DNA of 64,000 nt, taken from the NCBI RefSeq assembly GCF_004331265.1, contig NZ_SJOO01000001.1, positions 372,001 through 436,000 of the forward strand, written 5' to 3'. A program made the position numbers and the translations under genes. The notes under the pieces are model-generated. The model saw only the letters and a list, made by a program, of their open reading frames with translations, was not told the origin of the DNA and made no database searches. This stretch comes from Enterobacter wuhouensis (GTDB lineage Bacteria > Pseudomonadota > Gammaproteobacteria > Enterobacterales > Enterobacteriaceae). Positions within the stretch are counted from its first letter, which is position 1. The number at the start of each line of letters is the position of its first letter. Positions 47,971 through 56,159 of this stretch are shown here, in pieces.

Positions 47971-48678
47971 ATGAGAAAGTCAGTTATTCATTGCCTCTTG
48001 GCGACATGCCTGGGTGTCGCGACATCTGCGCACGCCGGCGTCATTATTAGCGGTACGCGTCTTATTTACCATGGCGATAGTAATGAAGCCTCAATTCAGG
48101 TTAAAAGCGAAAATGGGGATAAATATCCCTATCTGATCCAGAGTTTTGTTGATGATAACGGGCCAAAAGGCGACCAGCCCAGCACAACGGGGAAATTACC
48201 TTTTACCGTTACGCCACCTTTATTTCGTCTGGAGCCCGGCACTGAAAATGGTATTCGCGTCATTAAGACCAGCGGCAATTTCCCGGCCGATCGCGAATCT
48301 GTTTATTGGCTGGATGTTAAAGCCATTCCGGCAAATAATCCTGCGGATAAAGGGAAGAATGTCCTGCGATTTTCGTTAAAGAACCGCATTAAGATTTTCT
48401 ATCGTCCGGCAGGGCTCGGCGACCCAACGCAAAAAGAGTTCCAAAAAATCACGTTCAGGCGTAACGGCAATACGATCGCGGTCACCAACCCGACGCCCTG
48501 GTATTTGACCTTTTTCAACATGAGCGTGGGGGGAGTCAAGGTGAATACGGCCTTTACCATGGTTGCGCCGCATGGAAGTAAGGAATACTCCCTCCCGGCG
48601 GGCGCCGTGGGCAAAGTCACCTGGCAGTATATCAATGATTATGGCTCTGCATCGCCAGTGATGGACGGGGGGGTGTAA
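47971..48678 (+). CDS. Periplasmic fimbrial chaperone, operon 1
   Basis: PapD/FimC-family chaperone, 235 residues, signal peptide about 1-22 (LLATCLGVATSAHA, mature from GVIISGTR). Two Ig-like domains; subunit-anchoring Arg and Lys are expected in SGTRLIYHG and KNRIKIFYRP. It donates its G1 strand to subunits and delivers them to the usher. The stop codon is directly followed by the usher start. Confidence 0.93.
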   Translation: MRKSVIHCLLATCLGVATSAHAGVIISGTRLIYHGDSNEASIQVKSENGDKYPYLIQSFVDDNGPKGDQPSTTGKLPFTVTPPLFRLEPGTENGIRVIKTSGNFPADRESVYWLDVKAIPANNPADKGKNVLRFSLKNRIKIFYRPAGLGDPTQKEFQKITFRRNGNTIAVTNPTPWYLTFFNMSVGGVKVNTAFTMVAPHGSKEYSLPAGAVGKVTWQYINDYGSASPVMDGGV

Positions 48679-51297
48679 ATGCGTGAACCCTCAGCAAGCC
48701 CGCCGGGCGATAAAAGGAGGAGAGCATTTCGCCTGACGCCTCTCGCATGTGCATTACTGTTTATGCTGCAGGGGGTTGATAGCGTTCGGGCCGAAGACGA
48801 GTTCGATATGGCAGCCCTTGAAACCAGCGGGCCAAAACTCAACGTCGACCTCAGCAAATTTGCCAACACCGGGTCCGAACTGCCGGGCCGCTACCTTGTT
48901 GAGGTGTACATTAACCATCAACTGATCGACTCGCGGGTGCTGGAGTTCGTACAGAACAAAAAGGGCCAGCTTACGCCGCTGCTTTCCGCCACGCTGCTGG
49001 AACAGTGGGGGGTAAAGGTCAGCGACATTCCCGGCCTGGCGGGAAAAACCAAAATAGATAACCTTGTCGACTATATTCCGGAGAGTCAGGTTACGCTGGA
49101 TTTCAGCCAGTTGCGGCTCAACCTGACGATTCCGCAGGCGAATGTTGATAGCGCCGCGCAGGGCTCCGTTAGCCCCTCGCTGTGGGACGAAGGCGTCCCG
49201 GCCCTGATTGTTGGCTACGATTTTAACGGCTCTAATACCTGGCGGGATGACGACGACAGCGGCGGCCATGAGGACAGCTATTTCTTAAATTTACACAGTG
49301 GTCTGAATCTGGGGGCATGGCGACTGCGAAACTACAGTACCTGGACCTACAGCAAAGCGCCGTCCGGAGACACCGGCGACGACCCGCAGAGCGCCGGCGA
49401 TCGCGGGGACAGCAGTGAGAATCACTGGAACTCTATTAACACCTTTTTGCAGCGCGATATTCAGCGGCTGGACGGGGCGCTTACGATGGGGGACGCCACC
49501 ACGCCCTCGGATGTCTACGATGGCTTTACGTTTCGCGGTATTCAGCTGGCCTCCGATGACAACATGCTGCCGGACAGCTTGCGCAATTTTGCCCCTACGG
49601 TCCGCGGTATTGCATCAAGCAATTCCACCGTCACCATTCGCCAGAATAACAGCGTGATCTACCAGAAGCAGGTGCCCCCCGGACCGTTTGAGATAAACGA
49701 TCTTTATCCGAACTCAACCAACGGCGATCTAGTGGTTACGATAAAGGAGTCTGACGGGCGCGAGCGTACGTTCGTGCAGCCCTTTTCCAGCGTGGCGATT
49801 ATGCAGCGCGAAGGGCATCTGAAATACGATGTCACCGGTGGAAAATACCGTAGCAACAGCGACGGTGAAGAACCCAAATTCGCCCAGATGACGATGATAT
49901 ACGGCCTGCCGCACGACCTCACGGCCTATGGCGGCTCGCAGCTGTCGGATGAATATCAGAATGGCCTGGCGGGGATGGGTTTTACCCTCGGGGAGCTGGG
50001 GTCAATCTCGCTGGATATGTCCTTGTCCTCGGCGGATCTCAGCACGGGTGAGCATAAGGACGGCCAGTCCTATCGCGCCCAGTATTCCAAAAGCATGTTG
50101 AGCACAGGCTCAACGCTCACGCTGGCGGCCTATCGTTACTCAACGAAAGGCTATTACAGCTTTCAGGATGCCGCCGATCTGCACGTCGATGATGACAACG
50201 ACGACGGCGAAAACGATCGGGACGAGTTCGATCTCAGCCACAACAAACGTACACGCTGGCAGGTCTCGTTGAGTCAGTCACTGAGTGAAGGCTGGGGCTC
50301 GGTCTATGTGAACGGCTATCAACAGGATTATTGGGATGATGAAGGGTACGAACGAAGCCTCTCCGTAGGCTACAACACCTCGATTCTGGGGATCACCTAC
50401 AGCATTAACTATAACTTCACCAGCACGCCGGGCAGCGAGAACGATCATCAGGCGGCGATGAACGTCAGCATCCCGCTGGATAAATGGCTGCATAACGCCT
50501 ACGCCGGCTATAACGTCAACACCAACAGGCATGGCGACACGACGCAGCAGGTCAGCCTGTACGGCACGGCGCTGGCGCACGATAACCTGAGCTACAGCGT
50601 GATGGAAGGCTACAGCAACCACGATGACGCCGGCAGTAACGGAACGATGACCCTCGACTATACCGGCAGCCAGGGGGAAGTCAGCGCTGGCTACAACTAC
50701 GATCCGGACAGTCGTCAGGTGAACTACGGCCTTCAGGGCGGGATCGTGGTGCATCCCCATGGGGTGACCTTCTCTCAGGCGTTAAATCAGGACATTCAGT
50801 CCATTGCGATTGTGCGGTCCCCAGGCGTTAGCGATGCCATTGTGGAAAACGGCACGGGGGTGGCGACCGACTGGCGCGGCTACGCGGTGGTTCCCTATCT
50901 GACGCCTTACCGACAAACCACCGTGCGGCTGGATACGAAATCCCTGGCGGGTGATGCAGAGGTAGAGACGAACTCGAAGGATGTGGTACCGACCGAGGGC
51001 GCGGTGGTGATGGCAGGCTTTAAGACCCACATAGGTGCCCGGCTGCTCGTCCATCTACAGCACCCGGGGACGGGCATTCCTTTCGGCACGACGGCGAGCC
51101 TGGTCGACGCTGACGACGTTACCGGGATCGTGGATGACAAGAGTGACGTCTATCTGAGCGGGATGCCGCAGCAGGGAGAGATACTTGCGCTGTGGGGCAA
51201 AAAGGCCAGCGAGCAGTGTCATGCCCACTATCAACTTGATGATGACGATGCGCAAAAGAGCAGCGGCGTAAAAACGCTGGATTTGGTGTGCCGGTAA
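48679..51297 (+). CDS. Outer membrane fimbrial usher, operon 1
   Basis: FimD/PapC-family usher, 872 residues. Signal region about 1-38 (LTPLACALLFMLQGVDSVRA), N-terminal chaperone-binding domain (to about 160), 24-strand barrel with a plug, and C-terminal domains (cysteines in EQCHAHYQL and LDLVCR). Conserved usher landmarks: FRGIQLASDDNMLPDSLRNF, YQKQVPPGPFEINDLYP and VTIKESDGR. Complete and apparently functional. The N-terminus before the hydrophobic core is rather long and basic (PGDKRRRAFR), so a later start is possible. Confidence 0.93.
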   Translation: MREPSASPPGDKRRRAFRLTPLACALLFMLQGVDSVRAEDEFDMAALETSGPKLNVDLSKFANTGSELPGRYLVEVYINHQLIDSRVLEFVQNKKGQLTPLLSATLLEQWGVKVSDIPGLAGKTKIDNLVDYIPESQVTLDFSQLRLNLTIPQANVDSAAQGSVSPSLWDEGVPALIVGYDFNGSNTWRDDDDSGGHEDSYFLNLHSGLNLGAWRLRNYSTWTYSKAPSGDTGDDPQSAGDRGDSSENHWNSINTFLQRDIQRLDGALTMGDATTPSDVYDGFTFRGIQLASDDNMLPDSLRNFAPTVRGIASSNSTVTIRQNNSVIYQKQVPPGPFEINDLYPNSTNGDLVVTIKESDGRERTFVQPFSSVAIMQREGHLKYDVTGGKYRSNSDGEEPKFAQMTMIYGLPHDLTAYGGSQLSDEYQNGLAGMGFTLGELGSISLDMSLSSADLSTGEHKDGQSYRAQYSKSMLSTGSTLTLAAYRYSTKGYYSFQDAADLHVDDDNDDGENDRDEFDLSHNKRTRWQVSLSQSLSEGWGSVYVNGYQQDYWDDEGYERSLSVGYNTSILGITYSINYNFTSTPGSENDHQAAMNVSIPLDKWLHNAYAGYNVNTNRHGDTTQQVSLYGTALAHDNLSYSVMEGYSNHDDAGSNGTMTLDYTGSQGEVSAGYNYDPDSRQVNYGLQGGIVVHPHGVTFSQALNQDIQSIAIVRSPGVSDAIVENGTGVATDWRGYAVVPYLTPYRQTTVRLDTKSLAGDAEVETNSKDVVPTEGAVVMAGFKTHIGARLLVHLQHPGTGIPFGTTASLVDADDVTGIVDDKSDVYLSGMPQQGEILALWGKKASEQCHAHYQLDDDDAQKSSGVKTLDLVCR

Positions 51298-51353
51298 TGC
51301 CTCTCCGTCGGGTATCCCATTGAGAAACGACTGAACGTAGGGTTAGAAACAAC

Positions 51354-52397
51354 ATGCAAATATACAACAAAAAACGAGCGGGAATAATACGGTGGGCTTA
51401 TAGCCGGGTCCTGATGTTCACGCTTATTGCCGCTGCCAGCGTCATTCCCCACGCGGTACTTGCCGCGGATTGTAAAACCACTGTCGGCTCGACGATGGTC
51501 AATATTTCCCCGGTCAACGTCTCATCCGATATCGCGGTAGGGCAATCAATCACGGGCGACCAATCTTACGACAAGGTGGCGTTTGCCACCTGCGAATCGT
51601 CGTTTACCTGGAGCAAAACGTTTTATGGGGGAATTACCGCGCAGCTCGGTTATGTCGGCAATTATAACGGGCGCCAGACCTTTAGCACCAATATACCCGG
51701 CATTGGCGTGCAGTTTGGGGCAGACATGCCCATTACCTCCAATAAAGGGCACAGCTCCAGCCACAGCGGTTGGATTACGGCGAACTCTAGCGCGCAACTC
51801 TTTTCAATGAGCGATATCGGCTGGGGGGAGGTGTTTACCATTTCGATTACGCCAAAACTGAATCTGATTAAAACGGCCACCTCCGTTGGCAGCGGCGCGC
51901 TGTCCGGAAGCGTGGGCTACGGTAGCGCCTCGGGGAATGAAGGCAACGCAAAAATCACGGTGAACTTCAGTGGAACAATTTCCGCCAGCGGGTGCACGAT
52001 CGCCAATAACCAGGATATGACGATTACGCTGGCAGACGCGCACAAGGCCGATTTACCGTCGGTGGGAAGTACCTGGGGGCAAAGCGGCGAAAAAGACATT
52101 TCGCTGAGTTGTAATGCCGGAACTAACGTTTACGCCACGTTTTCCGGTAGCCAGGCATCCGGAACAAGCGATACGTCTGTGTTGCAAAATAACGGTACGG
52201 CGCAGGGGATCGGCGTTCAGCTGATCGATCTGCATGATGGAAATAATAACCCTATAAACATGAACTATCGATTTAGCCCCGTCACCAATGCAGGGGCGAC
52301 CGCGACGATCCCCATTGCGGCACGCTATATTCGTACCGGCGACCTGAGCGCAGGATCGGTTGATGCCAGTGCAACCTATACGCTTGATTATGACTAA
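51354..52397 (+). CDS. Two-domain fimbrial tip adhesin, operon 1
   Basis: 347 residues: signal peptide about 1-37 (MFTLIAAASVIPHAVLA, mature from ADCKTT), an N-terminal domain (about 38-195) with no recognised sequence match, likely receptor binding, a glycine/serine linker (GSGALSGSVGYGSASG), and a C-terminal pilin domain (about 205-347) ending in SATYTLDYD. Place (after the usher) and size fit a FimH-like adhesin. Its pilin domain shares DLPSVGSTWGQS with the later subunit at 52948. Confidence 0.75.
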   Translation: MQIYNKKRAGIIRWAYSRVLMFTLIAAASVIPHAVLAADCKTTVGSTMVNISPVNVSSDIAVGQSITGDQSYDKVAFATCESSFTWSKTFYGGITAQLGYVGNYNGRQTFSTNIPGIGVQFGADMPITSNKGHSSSHSGWITANSSAQLFSMSDIGWGEVFTISITPKLNLIKTATSVGSGALSGSVGYGSASGNEGNAKITVNFSGTISASGCTIANNQDMTITLADAHKADLPSVGSTWGQSGEKDISLSCNAGTNVYATFSGSQASGTSDTSVLQNNGTAQGIGVQLIDLHDGNNNPINMNYRFSPVTNAGATATIPIAARYIRTGDLSAGSVDASATYTLDYD

Positions 52398-52415
52398 TAA
52401 GGGCAGGGAGGCATT

Positions 52416-52916
52416 ATGAAAGGGCATCGGTTATTTCCCCTTATATTAACGGTCGCTGCCTGGCACGCGTCGGCGGCAAGCAATGGTTCCGTACATGTCA
52501 CTGGAAACCTTTTAACATCAAGCTGCTCGGTCACCAGCGGGACCAATTTAACCTATGATTTATCGACCGCAATGACCGACGATCTGCCTTCGGTAGACTC
52601 CACCACGGGGCGGCAGGAGCAAAACATAGTGCTAAGCTGCGATACCGGCGTTGTTGTTTATATGACCATTAACGGCGACCACAGCGCTAATGATAATACC
52701 ATCCTCAATAATTCCGGCACGGCGCAGGGGGTCGGCATCCAGCTATTGAATGTGAATGACAATTATACCCCCATCGTAATGGGCGATCGTTGGGTATTAA
52801 TTAACAGCACGGCGGCAACAAATACCGTACCTATCGCTGCGCAGTATATTCGCACCGGAACCCTTGCCACCGGCACGGTGGAAAGTAGTGCTACCTACAC
52901 CCTGGACTATGAATAA
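52416..52916 (+). CDS. Minor fimbrial subunit, operon 1 (first of four)
   Basis: Pilin-fold protein, 166 residues, with a signal peptide about 1-20 (LFPLILTVAAWHASA), the cysteine pair (TSSCSVT; VLSCDTG) and the C-terminal SATYTLDYE. Contains DLPSVDSTTGRQEQNI, shared almost exactly with the subunit at 53492. Likely adaptor or tip-fibrillum subunit. GGGAGG ribosome site. Confidence 0.83.
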   Translation: MKGHRLFPLILTVAAWHASAASNGSVHVTGNLLTSSCSVTSGTNLTYDLSTAMTDDLPSVDSTTGRQEQNIVLSCDTGVVVYMTINGDHSANDNTILNNSGTAQGVGIQLLNVNDNYTPIVMGDRWVLINSTAATNTVPIAAQYIRTGTLATGTVESSATYTLDYE

Positions 52917-52947
52917 TCCTGACTGTCAGCAAAGTGAATGAGAGAAC

Positions 52948-53472
52948 ATGATGAATTTCTCGCGACTATTATTTACCTTTTTCATCGTATTAAATGAACT
53001 CGTTTTTTCCTTAGCCCAGGCCGAAACCGGAACGATTACCGTCCATGGCGCGGTGGCGAGCAGCGGGTGTTCTGTTTCTGGCGCCACGGATGTCGATATT
53101 GGGCTGGGCGATGTACACGATACCGACCTCCCCAGCGTAGGCAGTACCTGGGGACAAAGCGCCGAATACGACATTACGTTAAGCTGCTCCGCCGGCGCCA
53201 GGGTGACAATCTCGTTCGCCGGAGACAACGATCCCGACTACGGAGATAACACGGTATTGGAGAATACCGGCACGGCGTCGGGCGTGAGTACGCAGCTCAT
53301 TGATTTACACGGCGGGGCGAATAGCCCCATAGCGATGGGGTCCAGTTGGACAGTCACCAGCAGCTCGGGGGCATCAGAAACGATTCCGCTGGCGGCGCGC
53401 TATATCAGAACAGGCACGGTTGGAGTGGGTACCGTGCTATCCAGTGCGACCTATACGATGAACTATGAATAA
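52948..53472 (+). CDS. Minor fimbrial subunit, operon 1 (second of four)
   Basis: Pilin-fold protein of 174 residues with a signal peptide (about 1-26, LLFTFFIVLNELVFSLAQA), cysteines in SSGCSVS and TLSCSAG, and C-terminal SATYTMNYE. DLPSVGSTWGQSAEYDITL nearly repeats the tip adhesin's pilin domain, pointing to duplication within the operon. Two consecutive ATGs at the start; either may be used. Confidence 0.83.
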   Translation: MMNFSRLLFTFFIVLNELVFSLAQAETGTITVHGAVASSGCSVSGATDVDIGLGDVHDTDLPSVGSTWGQSAEYDITLSCSAGARVTISFAGDNDPDYGDNTVLENTGTASGVSTQLIDLHGGANSPIAMGSSWTVTSSSGASETIPLAARYIRTGTVGVGTVLSSATYTMNYE

Positions 53473-53491
53473 GACGGTGCAAGGAGGGGAT

Positions 53492-53986
53492 ATGTTGCGA
53501 TACTTTTGCGCAATGCTGCTTATGGGGATCAACCTTCCGCCCGTGCTGGCGGACGGCGGCCATGTCAATATTGCCGGTAATGTGACTAATGGAGGGTGTA
53601 CTATTCATGACGGTACTTATTTAACCTTCAATCTGGAGCCGGTAAAAACGACCGATCTACCCAGCGTAGATTCTGTCGCTGGGCGGCAGGAAAAAAACAT
53701 TTCAGTTATTTGCCCTAAGGGGATATTTCCCTATTTCCAGTTTATTTATACCCCGGCCAGCGGTGGTCAGACGGTGTTAAAAAATAAGGGAACGGCAACA
53801 GGCATAGGCGTTGAACTGCTGAATGCCAGCTATGATGATTCGCCAATACATACGCTGGCCTACAGCGTTATGCGGCCAACCTCTGCGGGCAAGTACACCC
53901 TTGCCGTTCACTATATAAGAACCAGCCAGGATATGACGCCAGGCACCGTTGAATCCGACGCGGAATATGATTTGGTTTATGATTGA
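53492..53986 (+). CDS. Minor fimbrial subunit, operon 1 (third of four)
   Basis: Pilin-fold protein, 164 residues. The ATG at 53492 is chosen because AAGGAGG lies directly upstream and the signal peptide (MLRYFCAMLLMGINLPPVLA) then starts properly; an earlier ATG overlaps the previous gene without a ribosome site. Cysteines in NGGCTIH and SVICPKG; end SDAEYDLVYD. Shares DLPSVDSVAGRQEKNI with the first minor subunit. Confidence 0.82.
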   Translation: MLRYFCAMLLMGINLPPVLADGGHVNIAGNVTNGGCTIHDGTYLTFNLEPVKTTDLPSVDSVAGRQEKNISVICPKGIFPYFQFIYTPASGGQTVLKNKGTATGIGVELLNASYDDSPIHTLAYSVMRPTSAGKYTLAVHYIRTSQDMTPGTVESDAEYDLVYD

Positions 53987-53997
53987 TTGGGGGCAGG

Positions 53998-54525
53998 ATG
54001 AACGGTACATATAAAATAAAGACGGTCGGCCTGCTGGCGCTATTGCTGATGCTCGTGCCAGGACCAAACGTTTATGCAGAAGGGTATATCGCAATCAATG
54101 GTGAACTGCAGGCCGTTGGCTGTACCGTAAACGGGGATGGAAATATTGATGTTCCTCTGGATGGCGTTAAGCTCAATACGCTTAATCAAAAGGGTGCAGT
54201 AGCGGGAAAAACGCCGTTCACCATAGGCCTGAACTGCTACAGCAATACTCAGGTTAATATCAGCTTAAGCAGCAGCCACCAGGACAGCTATGGCACGGGC
54301 GTATTATCAAACACCACCGGCGACGGCCAGTCCTCGGGCATTGGTATTCAGGTGCTCGATCAGAATAGTGCGCCAGTCACGCTTGGGAAGTCATTTACGG
54401 TAATTAACAGCGCCACTGACGGTAGCAATAGTATTCAGCTTTATGCACAATATATCCGGACGGGCGATTCCGTCAGCGCCGGGAGTATTAAAACGGATGC
54501 GGATTACACGCTTTCGTATAATTAG
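53998..54525 (+). CDS. Minor fimbrial subunit, operon 1 (fourth of four)
   Basis: Pilin-fold protein, 175 residues from MNGTYKIKT, signal peptide about 1-27 (GLLALLLMLVPGPNVYA), cysteines in AVGCTVN and LNCYSNT, end DADYTLSYN. ATG at 53998 has GGGGG upstream. Last gene of operon 1; could be an anchor or terminator subunit. Followed by a hairpin terminator shared with the convergent regulator. Confidence 0.82.
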   Translation: MNGTYKIKTVGLLALLLMLVPGPNVYAEGYIAINGELQAVGCTVNGDGNIDVPLDGVKLNTLNQKGAVAGKTPFTIGLNCYSNTQVNISLSSSHQDSYGTGVLSNTTGDGQSSGIGIQVLDQNSAPVTLGKSFTVINSATDGSNSIQLYAQYIRTGDSVSAGSIKTDADYTLSYN

Positions 54526-54533
54526 CCAAACTG

Positions 54534-54561
54534 CGCTGGCGCGAAATACGCGCCAGCGTTT
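54534..54561. terminator. Terminator of fimbrial operon 1 / convergent regulator gene
   Basis: Perfect ten-base stem CGCTGGCGCG / CGCGCCAGCG with an AAATA loop, then TTT. Sits between convergent genes. Its stem contains the nine-base stem of the mppA terminator. Confidence 0.75.
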
Positions 54562-55181
54562 CAGCTTATCGGCAGATGTTTAATCTCTACCAGCCGACCG
54601 TCATTCAATACGATAGCTTCGTCATTTTTCAGGGTGGAAAGGATCTTCATCACCCCGCTGCGCGATAAATGCGTCTTCTCCCTGATATAGCGCTCGGCCG
54701 TGATGCTGGTGCGAAACGCCTCAGGTTCACTCATGAGTTCATGCAGCTGGTGGCAAATCATCTCATAGGCCGTCGGTGCGCTGAGGCGCTTGCTGTAGGC
54801 AAACAGCTTCGAGTTAATCACCTGAAGATGCATAGCCAGCGTCGACCAGAGATCTTTCTCGGCGATAAGGGAATGCGCCCGATCGAGAGATAGCGTGGCC
54901 AGGCGACACGGTTGCGCAGTGACGACGTAAACATCCCGCACGCTCAAACCAATCATGGACGGAGCGTTAATCGTCGTGACGATTAAATCATCATCAAGGC
55001 GATGTACCTCCAGCGCGCCCTTTAACAACAGAATGCACTGCTGTTCATTCTGCTCCTTCAGATATATTCGAACGCGAACAGGATATTCTTTCGTTTTTGC
55101 GTAAGGGGATAACTGCTCCACCAAAATAGTTTCGTAAGGTGAAGGCTGATTGGTCGGTAACAGTGCTTGTTTCTTAATCAT
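54561..55181 (-). CDS. IprA/YaiV-like transcriptional regulator (1)
   Basis: 206-residue cytoplasmic protein. The N-terminal part (about 1-120) reads as a cyclic-nucleotide-binding-like beta-roll (CILLLKGALEVHRLDDDLIVTTINAPSMIGL) and the C-terminal part (about 130-206) as a winged helix (YIREKTHLSRSGVMKILSTLKNDEAIVLNDGRLVEIKHLP). This layout matches the IprA/YaiV family of Enterobacteriaceae regulators. It is a paralogue of the next gene: both have LSRSGVMKILSTL / ISRSGILSILSTL and an LP-ending tail. Position between two fimbrial operons suggests control of adhesion. No good ribosome site is visible at the start. Confidence 0.75.
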   Translation of the reverse strand: MIKKQALLPTNQPSPYETILVEQLSPYAKTKEYPVRVRIYLKEQNEQQCILLLKGALEVHRLDDDLIVTTINAPSMIGLSVRDVYVVTAQPCRLATLSLDRAHSLIAEKDLWSTLAMHLQVINSKLFAYSKRLSAPTAYEMICHQLHELMSEPEAFRTSITAERYIREKTHLSRSGVMKILSTLKNDEAIVLNDGRLVEIKHLPIS

Positions 55182-55252
55182 TATTCAGTGTATAGGCAAA
55201 GTGTTAGAAGTAATCGACCCTGACTGCCGTTTAGATGAGGTAAGCACCCGCA

Positions 55253-55870
55253 TTAAAATTTTTCAGGTAGTCGGTGTATGGCGTTCAGCAATCCTTTTTC
55301 CATCTCAATAAACCCGCCCTCACGCAGCGTAGAAAGGATACTTAATATCCCGCTGCGGGAAATAATGCTGCGGTCAGAGATGTAATTAACCACGCTTGTT
55401 GCACGCCGGAGACTTTCAGGTTCATTGAGCAGTTCTGATAGCAATATCTTAACCACATTGTATGAGTTTTGCTGGGATACGCGCTTGCAGTGACATAAAA
55501 TCCGGTGAACAACATACTGCAATAAAAACGATAATTCCTTCCATAACTTTTCTTTACGAATTATGTCTAATGCGACAGTTTTCGGGACCTCACTCACAAC
55601 AGCATCTTCTGGAACCATCATCTTCACGCCAAGTCGGCCCATGGAGGGCGCACTTAAACCAAATATAAAAGGGGCTGTTTCAGTGTTTAATGCCACGTTA
55701 TCGCTTTCACGAATAACAATGACATGCCCATGGTGTAATAAATAACAGTGGTCGGAATTTTCTGTTGAGTACTTCAGGGTGATATTATTTTTGGGGATTC
55801 GCGTTGATTCTTTCTTTAGGGATTCTATAAGTCTTTCAATATCGTGCACAGGTTTGGTGTAGGTAGACAT
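55253..55870 (-). CDS. IprA/YaiV-like transcriptional regulator (2)
   Basis: 205-residue paralogue of the preceding gene: beta-roll (CYLLHHGHVIVIRESDNVALNTETAPFIFGLSAP), connecting helix and winged helix (YISDRSIISRSGILSILSTLREGGFIEMEKGLLNAIHRLPEKF). The C-terminal part is closer to E. coli YaiV/IprA than regulator 1 is. Its promoter must lie in the roughly 290-base region it shares with divergent fimbrial operon 2, where two operator-like palindromes occur. Ribosome site weak. Target genes are inferred only. Confidence 0.77.
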   Translation of the reverse strand: MSTYTKPVHDIERLIESLKKESTRIPKNNITLKYSTENSDHCYLLHHGHVIVIRESDNVALNTETAPFIFGLSAPSMGRLGVKMMVPEDAVVSEVPKTVALDIIRKEKLWKELSFLLQYVVHRILCHCKRVSQQNSYNVVKILLSELLNEPESLRRATSVVNYISDRSIISRSGILSILSTLREGGFIEMEKGLLNAIHRLPEKF

Positions 55871-55961
55871 GTGTTGGTGTGGGCTATAGCTGTGAATGAG
55901 TAAAAATTATATATCACAATAATTATGTGGGCAATCGGTGCGCGCTGTGAAGATATTCGCG

Positions 55962-55975
55962 ATCCAAAACTAGAC
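55962..55975. promoter_or_regulatory. Site P3a (imperfect operator candidate), fimbrial operon 2 / regulator 2
   Basis: ATCC-AAAACT-AGAC fits RTCYAA-N4-RGAY; the half-sites are not exactly symmetric. About 59 bases (centre to centre) upstream of P3b. Followed by another small palindrome GGGTAA-A-TTACCC (55979-55991). Confidence 0.35.
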
Positions 55976-56019
55976 TCAGGGTAAATTACCCGGCAAAGGC
56001 GCCATATTGAAAATATAAC

Positions 56020-56035
56020 GGTCTAAGAGTAGACC
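56020..56035. promoter_or_regulatory. Palindrome P3b (operator candidate) upstream of fimbrial operon 2
   Basis: GGTCT-AAGAGT-AGACC, perfect five-base half-sites with a six-base spacer; core GTCTAAGAGTAGAC fits RTCYAA-N4-RGAY. About 125 bases before the major pilin start and 150 before the divergent regulator start. Confidence 0.45.
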
Positions 56036-56159
56036 CCAATCCTTTTGTCAGAAAAAAATGCCCTCGCTAATATTACATTCGAAATGACGCGCTGCAGCGA
56101 ACTGCTGATGTGAGGGTCATTTCAGAAATCTTTATCAATTAAATAATAAGGACCAAAGA

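Noticed and set aside
53465..53491. Earlier ATG as start of the third minor pilin
   Set aside because: It overlaps the previous gene, lacks a ribosome site and would put a charged extension before the signal peptide, whereas AAGGAGG lies before the ATG at 53492.
55979..55991. GGGTAA-A-TTACCC palindrome as a fifth member of the shared motif
   Set aside because: It does not fit RTCYAA-N4-RGAY and the spacing differs; kept only as a note at site P3a.
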